20,388 bases of DNA from CAYNFR01 sp964396595 (lineage in GTDB: Bacteria > Bacteroidota > Bacteroidia > Chitinophagales > Saprospiraceae), in the NCBI GenBank assembly GCA_964396595.1, contig CAYNFR010000042.1, positions 1 to 20,388 on the forward strand. The letters are read 5' to 3'. Both the position numbers and the translations under genes were made by a program. Within the stretch, counting starts at the first letter, position 1. Each line of letters opens with the position of its first letter. The notes under the pieces are model-generated. The model was not told the DNA's origin. It did no database searches and saw nothing but the letters and a program-made list of their open reading frames with translations. Below are positions 7,683 through 15,431 of this stretch, in pieces.

Positions 7683-10214
7683 TTACTGTGACACTAAAAA
7701 AAGTGCATTGCCAAATAGGAACAAACCATTATACCAGAACCCCCTAAAGAGCGGATTGTCCACCATATAGATCACATGTCCGCGTCCTTGTTGTTCTACA
7801 GCAAAAACCACGCTGTCATTCAGACGTGAACGCACTTTGGCGCCGACGAAGCCTAGCGTCTTCTGCTCATCCTTAGGATGGTAAATGACATTATCTGCTT
7901 TGACCATTAAAGGGTATGCCTTAGCACTTGTACGAAGTGAATGATAAGAGTTCCTAAGGCCATATGCTAATGGGTGCGAATCATCCACGATCAATTTAAC
8001 GATGGCACCCGGCACATCATCTGAAATGGATTTTCGCTCTTGTTCGTCATAATTATCATATCGGGCAGTGAGAGCTTCTTCATCTTTTTGCTTTTTGGCA
8101 TCAGATTTTTGCGCATCCGTAGCATAAGACTTTAGGGCGAATTCGTCCGTATCGAGCAGGCTATCATTGGCTCTGCCGATGGCTATTAACTTACCGCCTT
8201 TTTTAACCCAGGCAGAGAGTTGCTTTCGCTGATCATTTGTAAATCGATAATTGCCACTGGGTAGTATCAATGTAGTGTATCTTTCAAGATTAATATTGGC
8301 CAGGCGGCCAATGGTGCTTACTGTAACCGGATAGTTGATCACCTTGTCGAAGTACCAACGCAGCTGTCCAAATTCTAAATTGGATACCCCTTCTCCGCCG
8401 ATCAGCAAGACATTGTTGTGATGCATGATATTCATGTTGTCACTTCCTAAGTCCGATCCTTGATCTGAGAACCCTGTCGATGCATGAACTACTTCCACCT
8501 TAATGCCCCTGAGGATAGAATCAAGTGTGGCGGCAAAATTGCCAGTTTTACTGCGGTTGTCAGCGCGGGAAAGTATGATACTGCCTCGGTCAAACTTCCT
8601 TCCATCAATAACAAAAGTTTCGCCGGCGATTCGACCGATTAGTTTTGCCTTTTGGATAGCGCTTGCGGCTTTGGCGGCTTCGAGGTCTTTCCATGGGATG
8701 ATATACGCGTACGCATCACGCACGGTAGTTGTAGCAGCTGTCTTAGCCGTAAATGACTTAAGATTATAGTTTTTCTGGGGGCCAGCCACTCCATCTAGGC
8801 CATAAGCATAAGGAAGTGCCCATGCCGTGATGTCATAGGTCAGCGAGTCTTCGAGATAGTGTTCAGGATCGAATAGTATTTGTGCCAACATTCCTTTGCT
8901 TTGTATGGCAGGAATGACAAGATCGCCGGATTCAAACGTCATTGACCCCTCTTGATTTTGACTATAATGATAGCCTGCGGCCAATGTTTTCTCACCTACG
9001 GTCATGTATTTAATACCGTGAAAATCAAGCAACTCGATAAGTGCGGCTAGTCGATTACCGGTCTCGTCGCGTTTGATAAAATAATGATGATAGCGACTAT
9101 TGGATTTCATGAGAGCGTCAGCATAGAATTTTTGGAAGTTGTCAACGAGTGCTTTAGCATGTATATGTGATATCTCGACCGTGCTGATGGTTGCGGTGTG
9201 ATGGTGATCTAGTCGATCTTTAAGGGTGACTACTTCACCATTACTTGTCAATATTCCTCTGCCGGCGCGGCCTGATCCACCTTGTTCATAAGTCATGCCC
9301 ACAGCACCGGTGTAAGTAGGGTAGGTGTCCCCATAGCTAGGGTAAAACAAGTCGAATCTATGTTTCGTATAATAAAGCCAGCCATGAGCGTCAAAGTGCT
9401 TGGCGTGATTTCGCCCCGCCAATTCCTGAAATTCTCGCTGCCATGAGGTGATATAGGCATGATAAGGCTTGGCGGCCGGGGCAAAATAATAAGGGCTCTC
9501 AGCTCCCATCTCATGAATATCCGCATGAACATGAGGCAGCCATTGATTGTAGAGCTTGACACGGACTCTGCTTTCATGTTGTGTCAACCAAGCCCAGTCT
9601 CTGTTCATGTCAAACAGATAGTGATTTACCCGGCCTCCCGGCCAAGGTTCGTTATGCTCGATGTCATCGCTGTGTGTGACCAGGTGATCCCCGCTAATAT
9701 TGCGCACCCAATCAACATAGCGGCTGTAACCATCAGGGTTAAGACAAGGGTCGATGATGACCACGGTATTTTCGAGCCATGTCTTCGTCTTTTGATTAGA
9801 AGGATCGACTAATTCGAAGAGGGTCATAGGTGCGCTTTCTGTACCTGCAGCTTCGTTACCATGGATAGAATAGCTCATCCAGACGATGGCTGGTGCGCCT
9901 TCCGTACGTGGAGAGCCGTCAATAACTTGGGCAAGCCTCAGATTATTGAGTCTGATGTCTTCTAACCGTGCATGATTAGCTTCACTTGTGATTACTGCTA
10001 TAAATAGGGGTCTGCCTTGTAGGCTTTTGCCGTACTCGACAATACTTACTAGCGGACTATTGTCTGCTACATGATGAAAATACCGGACGATGTCATGGTG
10101 ATACGTAAAATGCTCACCACGCTTATGATCAAAAAATTCATCCGGAGTTTTCAGCTGTCCTAATAGAACAATGGACGCCAGTAGGGCTACACTTAGTGCG
10201 AAATATCTGTACAT
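7683..10214 (-). CDS. exported M14-family zinc metallopeptidase with C-terminal class-I-amidotransferase-like domain
   Basis: 843 residues. Signal peptide at 1-19 (ALSVALLASIVLLG). The carboxypeptidase-A-like domain (about 25-370) has the zinc motif H118-G-N-E121, the NPDG stretch at 159-162, the substrate-binding FDMNRDW (N204, R205), the third zinc ligand in ADIHEMG (most likely H234) and the candidate catalytic Glu in GMTYEQGG (E310). About 585-843 looks like an amidotransferase/ThuA-type alpha-beta domain (VLLIGGEG, TTLILPSGNY, LSAWVKKGGKLIAIG). Family members of this layout are large secreted or periplasmic peptidases of Bacteroidota. The C-terminus ends in a beta strand with no type IX sorting tail, so a periplasmic location is likely. 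It is first gene of a likely operon with the amidohydrolase; a 162-bp divergent region separates it from the next plus-strand gene. Confidence 0.93.
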   Translation of the reverse strand: MYRYFALSVALLASIVLLGQLKTPDEFFDHKRGEHFTYHHDIVRYFHHVADNSPLVSIVEYGKSLQGRPLFIAVITSEANHARLEDIRLNNLRLAQVIDGSPRTEGAPAIVWMSYSIHGNEAAGTESAPMTLFELVDPSNQKTKTWLENTVVIIDPCLNPDGYSRYVDWVRNISGDHLVTHSDDIEHNEPWPGGRVNHYLFDMNRDWAWLTQHESRVRVKLYNQWLPHVHADIHEMGAESPYYFAPAAKPYHAYITSWQREFQELAGRNHAKHFDAHGWLYYTKHRFDLFYPSYGDTYPTYTGAVGMTYEQGGSGRAGRGILTSNGEVVTLKDRLDHHHTATISTVEISHIHAKALVDNFQKFYADALMKSNSRYHHYFIKRDETGNRLAALIELLDFHGIKYMTVGEKTLAAGYHYSQNQEGSMTFESGDLVIPAIQSKGMLAQILFDPEHYLEDSLTYDITAWALPYAYGLDGVAGPQKNYNLKSFTAKTAATTTVRDAYAYIIPWKDLEAAKAASAIQKAKLIGRIAGETFVIDGRKFDRGSIILSRADNRSKTGNFAATLDSILRGIKVEVVHASTGFSDQGSDLGSDNMNIMHHNNVLLIGGEGVSNLEFGQLRWYFDKVINYPVTVSTIGRLANINLERYTTLILPSGNYRFTNDQRKQLSAWVKKGGKLIAIGRANDSLLDTDEFALKSYATDAQKSDAKKQKDEEALTARYDNYDEQERKSISDDVPGAIVKLIVDDSHPLAYGLRNSYHSLRTSAKAYPLMVKADNVIYHPKDEQKTLGFVGAKVRSRLNDSVVFAVEQQGRGHVIYMVDNPLFRGFWYNGLFLFGNALFLVSQ

Positions 10215-10376
10215 AGGCTGAGTAGAATTGAAAAATTGAATAGTTTCATTTACTTATGGGCTAAATGTACAAAACTATCCGACATTGGCTTCAGCCATGA
10301 AGGTTTCAACATGATGTAGATACAGTAGGTTGGTTGCATTTACTATATTGTGGCAATAAATCAATTAGTAAACATC

Positions 10377-11195
10377 ATGCCCACAAAGAGTAGCTATACT
10401 ACGAGTAACGGAAAAGTGTTACAGACTTATCACTGGCCTGCCACATCACTGCGCACTACATTACTTATCGTTCATGGCTATGCTGAGCACGCAGGTCGTT
10501 ATAATTCACTGGCGAAAGATCTCAATGCTCGCGGCATCGAGGTGTTCGCATATGATCAGCGCGGCTATGGCCATTCAGAGGGGATGAGGGCTTATGTGGA
10601 TTCGTTTCAGGAATATGTATCGGATCTGGGAGAAATAGTAGATCAGCTACCTGAACGGCGAATATTCCTTATGGGGCACAGTATGGGTGGACTGGTAAGC
10701 AGTCTATATTGTTCTGATAGACCTTCGTCCAAGATCGGTGGCTTGATCTCGAGTAGTGGATTGCTTGCGTTACACCCTGATCTCTCTCCTATCTTGCAGA
10801 AGATCGCGCCGATACTAGGGGCAATTCTGCCCAAGTTGCCCACGGAAAAATTGGACAAGACCTATCTCACACGCAACGAAACTGCCCGGGCGGAATATAT
10901 GAACGATCCGCTCGTATATCTAGGAGGTACACGTGCGCGGGTAGGCGCTGAAATTCTTAGATATCTTAAAATTATTCAGGAACGATCTCATCAGATCACG
11001 CTACCGCTTCTCGTACAGCATGGCTCTGCTGATCGGTTAACCTTGCCGGAAGGAACTAAGCATCTTTATGAAAAGGCCAGCTCCTCAGACAAAACCTTAA
11101 AGATATACGAAGGCTTATATCATGAGCTTATCCACGAGCCGGAGCGGGATGAGGTGATCGATTTTGTGGCAGCGTGGATAGAGTCGCGAACTTAG
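10377..11195 (+). CDS. alpha/beta hydrolase, monoacylglycerol lipase / lysophospholipase type
   Basis: 272 residues from the ATG at 10377. A GTG at 10350 would add nine residues with no family support, so I prefer the ATG. Motifs of the Hydrolase_4/MGL family: VHGYAEHAGRY (oxyanion HG), YDQRGYGHSEG, the nucleophile elbow GHSMGG (S102), the acid in HGSADRL (D219) and the base in YHELIHE (H249). The lid region between them is Leu/Pro-rich, as in membrane-associated lipases. There is no signal peptide, so a cytoplasmic enzyme releasing fatty acid from monoacylglycerol or lysolipid is the likely role. Divergent from the M14 gene. Confidence 0.92.
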   Translation: MPTKSSYTTSNGKVLQTYHWPATSLRTTLLIVHGYAEHAGRYNSLAKDLNARGIEVFAYDQRGYGHSEGMRAYVDSFQEYVSDLGEIVDQLPERRIFLMGHSMGGLVSSLYCSDRPSSKIGGLISSSGLLALHPDLSPILQKIAPILGAILPKLPTEKLDKTYLTRNETARAEYMNDPLVYLGGTRARVGAEILRYLKIIQERSHQITLPLLVQHGSADRLTLPEGTKHLYEKASSSDKTLKIYEGLYHELIHEPERDEVIDFVAAWIESRT

Positions 11196-11305
11196 CGCGC
11201 GAATGCAGACAAGAGATAAGTGAGATCTAAAGCGAGATTCTTAAGAGGGGATTAGAGGTGAATAATATGGCTTGAACCGACGAAATACAGCTATCAAATG
11301 TTAAA

Positions 11306-11605
11306 ATGACGTCGTTTTCAAAAAATAAAATGAGGCGATTATTTAATTATTTTTTGGATTATTATGAAATTATATCACAATTACATTTTTTAGAAACGAA
11401 AAAAATAATTAATTTCTGTTTGATTGGATTGTTCATATTAATGTCTACCTACTCTATTTATGCTGGCTGTGGAATTGAAGTGAATATAGTACACCCACAT
11501 TGCATAGACCTTTGGTCAGATTATGTAAGAGGCACATCAGCTCCTTGTGCGGGTGAAAGCGGAGCTTGCGTTTTACTGTCGTGCGGTCCGGTTATTTTGC
11601 AGTAG
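11306..11605 (+). CDS. small membrane/secreted peptide with Cys-rich C-terminus
   Basis: 99 residues, not recognised. The N-terminal 32 residues are basic/aromatic. A hydrophobic helix follows (about 34-53, INFCLIGLFILMSTYSIYAG), then a tail of about 46 residues with five Cys (GCG, PHC, APC, GAC, LSC). An internal ATG at 11330 would give a more ordinary leader. A long leader, one helix and a short Cys-rich end resemble the small precursor peptides (for example NVEALA proteins) that sit beside propeller lipoproteins in Bacteroidota, although the NVEALA motif itself is absent. It ends 21 bp before the next gene start, so it is probably the first gene of the same transcript. Unlike its two neighbours its frame is intact. 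Confidence 0.6.
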   Translation: MTSFSKNKMRRLFNYFLDYYEIISQLHFLETKKIINFCLIGLFILMSTYSIYAGCGIEVNIVHPHCIDLWSDYVRGTSAPCAGESGACVLLSCGPVILQ

Positions 11606-11626
11606 CGTGATTTAAAAAGGTGTATT

Positions 11627-12791
11627 ATGAAATTTAGTACGATTGTCATGAGTATATCGGCGGTTATAATGATCATTATGTCGTCATGTACACCTTCCGG
11701 TGAATTGAGTAGTGTTGGATGTGATTTAGGAAGTATCTAAAAAATCGCATCCGACACGATGTTTCTCGACAGTAAGAGTCCTACATTATGGGGCATGGCT
11801 GCGATCAGGACAATAGATTCTGTTGAGTATCTTTATAGGTCCAATTCGGTATTAAAGAGTGTCGATATTTATCAATATCAAAATAATTCTTTCAATCTAT
11901 CACAGCGAATTCAGCCCCCTGACGATGAGAAGTTTCGAATCAATAGACTACAAGGTTTTGCTATTGGAAGTGAAGGGGAAGTTTATTTATTCTTGCGAGT
12001 GAATTTACAACGATCTTTGAAGTTCGATGGAGATGATTTTCAGCATTTTTATCAAAAATCCGAGGATAACTCTCCTAATCCGATGGGCTTGTTTAACCAT
12101 GTGTCCATATCTATAGCTCCTACGTATTTAATCGGTGATGAATTATTTTTTGTTCAATGGCCATTATTTCACTTTCTGATCTTGATGGATTACGGGACTT
12201 TCCATATACCCAATCCGTTTCAGTGGAAACCGGGAAGCACAGTATATTTCACACCAATTCCCGGATTTTTGAATGAAGGTTTATAATACGGCACAAACGG
12301 TTTGCTTCCGACGCGGGCAATTACCAATGCGGGTTATCATGTTTACTGTTGGGGAGGGAGTGATTCTTTATATGTTGTCGATTCAGCACAAAGGAGTTTC
12401 AGCGTTTCAATTAGTACATGTAAAGACTATCCAATGTGTAAGGGGTTTTCTTCACCGCTATATATTGAAAAAATTGACAAGAATTATATTGAAGTTTTAC
12501 AGTATCTAGGGGTATTTTATAATCCCCTTAAGGATAGATTGATTGTAGTAGGCTTGTTGCCTGCAAAAAAATGACTTTTCGCTTTATGACGATAAGGTTT
12601 ATTATAGAAAAGAGATGGTAGTTATGGAATATTCGAATAAATTTGAAAAGATCTGCGAAACGGTAATTTCTGGTGGCATCTATGATTTCAATGGGGTATA
12701 CTTTAGCAATAGAGGTATGCACCTACCTAGAATCAATATTTTGAATGACCAAGTAGATGAAAATTTCATTATCATCGATGTTTTTAATTAG
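11627..12791 (+). pseudogene. DUF4221-like lipoprotein, broken by two in-frame TAA codons and one frameshift
   Basis: Starts at ATG 11627 with a lipoprotein signal (VIMIIMSSC, lipid Cys at 21). The frame meets TAA at 11738-11740, continues as good coding sequence, meets TAA at 12284-12286, continues again, and after an A7 run (12565-12571) must shift by one base to go on as NDFSLYDDKVYYRKE through to TAG at 12789-12791. If repaired the product is about 387 residues, close to DUF4221 lipoproteins of Bacteroidota, with the same beta-propeller-like run of short strands (RLQGFAIGSEGEVYLF, SDSLYVVDSAQRSFS). The family call rests on layout and general resemblance and is moderate. If translated as is, the first stop leaves a 37-residue lipopeptide. 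The last 35 bases overlap the start of the next gene. Confidence 0.7.
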
Positions 12792-14125
12792 CCTTTTTAT
12801 AGTATGGGCTATCGATTTTGGTCAACGCAGGTGGCCACATGAAGAAAGGGGAGGTGCTGAACTGTATCTTAAAATATATAAGCTTCAAGATACAGCTACC
12901 ATTATATATCGGGATAAGGGATGTCTAGGATGTTTGCAATTATTGAGGCAAATTCTGACGGAAAAGCCTGATCTACATTTGATTGTACATACGAGCAAAC
13001 CGGTTAAAGTCTTTAAGCTATTATTTGACCACATAACAGAGAGAATTCATATTGATAGATCAGATCATAATTTTCCGATAGATGCAGAAGGGGGAATTGT
13101 CATTTATGTACATCAGCGTGGTGATATTCTGGAAATTCCCTTTTTGGCTTTTGTTGAAAAATTACATTGCTCTCAGCCGACTGGTGTTGTATGGCAAGAG
13201 GAGTTGCTTTCTCATCTTCCGGTAGGATATGATCTGTATGGAATATTTGAAGCACAGCAAATAGGCCACACTTTGTACATTTCTGCACATGTTCAGCGTG
13301 GTGATGGATTTGGGCTAGGGGTTATTTTTCAATTAGTCAATGGACAATGGAAGGTAATTTATGATTTGTATTCAGTTGATCCGAAAATGTTATATCCATT
13401 TGGCCGAGGCCATTTTTATCTTTCTGCCGGCGAATTACATATTATCAGTACACTAGATTTCATTAAGTGGAATATAAATAAAGGTGTATTAGAAAGTAGA
13501 ATTGCTCTTCCATTACCGGAAGATCATAGTACGGATATCTATTCGAGTTCCTATTACTTTGATGATCATATCATAGTCGTTCCTATCGAGCATGCCTTTT
13601 ATAGTAGCGGAGATACTATGTTGTATCATCAGACAGCGTATGGTTATAGATTACGAGGGTAAGCTGATCTGATTTTTTGGTAAAATACCGAAGGTGTTTA
13701 AATCTACACCTTCATACCTCGTTCAGATGGAAGTATCTATAGCTGTGAATGGAGGATTAGCCTATAGTTATACTGGGGAGACGGGCATCAGATCTGAATC
13801 TAAATTATTTTCTGATCTTCTAGCTCAAGATTTGCCATTTACCTGGCAGCATGTCTGGCCGAGGAGTTTTAGTACTCTGCCGAATCAAGAGGAAGATGCT
13901 TTACGAAACTATTTGATAGATTTTGATGGGATTCTCGTATAAAGAACTAGATCAACGCAAGAGAAATTACATACCCTTGTGGCAATAATATTAGAAGGAA
14001 GTTATGAAGTAGTATGGGATAAGAATAATTATGCAATACCTGTTTTGCAAGCAGACAAGTCTAAAGTACAGTTTTTATGTTTTGATGAGAGGGGCTTACA
14101 TCGTGTTGAACTTGTTGAACAGTGA
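12757..14125 (+). pseudogene. exported protein with CxxC thiol motif and propeller-like C-part, broken by two TAA codons and one frameshift
   Basis: ATG 12757 opens a 301-residue frame ending at TAA 13660-13662, with an N-terminal signal/anchor (SMFLISLFIVWAIDFG) and a short thioredoxin-like stretch containing IIYRDKGCLGCLQLLRQIL, i.e. a C-x-x-C pair at 56 and 59. The rest is strand-rich (HTLYISAHVQRGDG, GHFYLSAGELHIIS). After the stop the coding signal goes on across a one-base shift in a T6 run (13673-13678), meets TAA at 13940-13942 and continues in the same frame to TGA 14123-14125 (EVVWDKNNYAIPVL, VQFLCFDERGLHRVELVEQ). Repaired length is about 456 residues. Not a family I can name. The overlapping start suggests translational coupling to the upstream gene. 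The 301-residue front part could still be made as a truncated protein. Confidence 0.65.
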
Positions 14126-14134
14126 TTGTTTTTC

Positions 14135-14297
14135 ATAACTAATCAGTTGCGATCAATTTCGCTCAAAAAAATGCCCATTTTCTATTATCCTGCCGCTCTT
14201 TTTTCGTCAGTAGCTGTGCTATTCACTCAAAAAGGAGCCTTGTCAAATAAAAGATTGACTGATTTTTTGACCTGAGAGCATTTGACTGATTAGTTAC
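14135..14297. mobile_element. ~162-bp element with terminal inverted repeats, copy 1 (MITE-like or structured regulatory element)
   Basis: The ends are inverted copies: taactaatcagt at 14136-14147 and actgattagtta at 14285-14296. The TA at each outer edge could be a TA target duplication of the IS630/mariner kind. Internally a small hairpin gcga...tcgc (14150-14163) and a tcaaaaaa/ttttttga pair nest inside the ends. The whole length matches copy 2 at 15206-15367 by eye at about 80% with one single-base gap. No protein fits inside. It starts 10 bp after the broken gene and ends 36 bp before the preferred fdhD start. Confidence 0.75.
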
Positions 14298-14333
14298 GAA
14301 AAGGTGCAAATAATCTGTAACTTGGCATCCAAA

Positions 14334-15182
14334 ATGCTAGTTCCGCTTATTAAAAGCAGAGAAGTTGTCCGATATAAAAATAAGCTCGCAGAGATTATTG
14401 AGGATACGGTCATTATAGAATCTCCTCTGACCATTGATTTAAGTTATCAGTGCAATGGAAAGAACATTCATACGCGTTTTGCAACGATCATGCGCAGTCC
14501 GGGTAATGACGCCGAACTTGCGGCAGGACTACTATATTCCGATATGGTTATTTCATGTTTTGAGGATATCCAAAAGATTGACATAGCTGACACAGGTGAT
14601 CGGATACACATCATTCTTGCTAAGTCAGGCCAGTTGCATGATGAGCAAGTCGGACGGGATAGGCTGGTAAATAGCAGCTGTGGTCTGTGTAGTATCAACG
14701 ATAGGCGTCAGATATATCGGGAGGGAGCATACTTGCCGTGGTCTATGCGCAAGACTATATCGACAGAAAGTTTAAAGGGCATATTGCATCAATTTAACAC
14801 AATAGACTCGGTATTTCAAAAAACGGGTGGGAATCATATGGTGGCTTTGTTCGATACAAATGAAGCCCTTGTATGTATGGCTGAAGATGTAGGGCGACAT
14901 AACGCACTGGACAAGATCATAGGTCATATGCTGATAAGGTCCGGCTTGCCGTTAGACAATCATATATTATTGCTCAGCAGTCGGATAGCTTATGAAATGG
15001 TCCAAAAGGCGACAATGGCGGGAGTGGGAATTGTTGTTGGTCTAGGTGCAGCTTCTGATAGCGCTATTCAATTAGCAGAGGATACCGGGATGACCTTAGT
15101 AGGATTTTTACAAGAGAGCCGATTTAATGTTTATAGCCATCCGTTTAGGCTGAATATTGATTCTGCTGCTGTAAAAGCATAA
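14334..15182 (+). CDS. fdhD: FdhD, sulfur carrier/sulfurtransferase for formate dehydrogenase
   Basis: 282 residues from ATG 14334; a GTG at 14304 in the same frame would add ten residues and begins only six bases after the repeat element, so I prefer the ATG. Family motifs: RSPGNDAELAAGLLYSD (about 54-70), the reactive Cys pair SSCGLC (C116, C119), KTGGNHMVALF (about 163-173) and AEDVGRHNALDKIIG (about 183-197). FdhD takes persulfide sulfur from a cysteine desulfurase and passes it to the bis-MGD molybdenum cofactor, which formate-dehydrogenase-type enzymes need for activity. The direct neighbour downstream is such an enzyme, and both genes are preceded by the same ~162-bp element, so they very likely work together. 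Confidence 0.95.
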   Translation: MLVPLIKSREVVRYKNKLAEIIEDTVIIESPLTIDLSYQCNGKNIHTRFATIMRSPGNDAELAAGLLYSDMVISCFEDIQKIDIADTGDRIHIILAKSGQLHDEQVGRDRLVNSSCGLCSINDRRQIYREGAYLPWSMRKTISTESLKGILHQFNTIDSVFQKTGGNHMVALFDTNEALVCMAEDVGRHNALDKIIGHMLIRSGLPLDNHILLLSSRIAYEMVQKATMAGVGIVVGLGAASDSAIQLAEDTGMTLVGFLQESRFNVYSHPFRLNIDSAAVKA

Positions 15183-15205
15183 TAGCCTAAGGGTATTATG
15201 GTATT

Positions 15206-15367
15206 GTAACTAATCAGTTGCGATAAATTTCGCTCAAAAAATGCCCTGTTCCTATTATCCTGCCGCTCTTTTTTCTTCATTAGCTCAGCTATATACTCCC
15301 AAAGGAACGTTGACTAATAAAAAATGGGCTGATTTTTTGACTTGAAAGCATCTGACTGATTAGTTAC
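15206..15367. mobile_element. ~162-bp element with terminal inverted repeats, copy 2
   Basis: Begins gtaactaatcag and ends ctgattagttac, a perfect 12-bp inverted pair, in the same orientation as copy 1. The inner hairpin gcga...tcgc and the tcaaaaaa/ttttttga pair are both kept although the sequence between has drifted. The stretch ctattatcctgccgctc (followed by T6) is unchanged between copies. It begins 23 bp after the fdhD stop and ends 64 bp before the oxidoreductase start, so the promoter of that gene lies in or just after it. Confidence 0.75.
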
Positions 15368-15431
15368 TTTGTATTTTGGTGGGTGGGAAAGAAGTATCGT
15401 GAAATTTCTCTGATCATAAGAAGTCCGAAAT

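Noticed and set aside
10350..10376. GTG start for the alpha/beta hydrolase
   Set aside because: The added nine residues have no family match; the ATG at 10377 gives a standard N-terminus.
11627..14125. Alternative genetic code with TAA read as an amino acid
   Set aside because: Six intact genes in the window end naturally at TAA with good family-length products, and two frameshifts in the same block are not explained by recoding.
14304..14333. GTG start for FdhD
   Set aside because: It would start six bases from the repeat element and add ten residues with no match to the family; the ATG at 14334 fits better, though the GTG cannot be fully excluded.
15330..15385. Bacteroidota -33/-7 promoter (TTTG ... 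TAnnTTTG) at the end of the second element
   Set aside because: A TTTG in the T run and tactttg are present, but the -7 box is one base short and the spacing is about 25, outside the usual 17-23.
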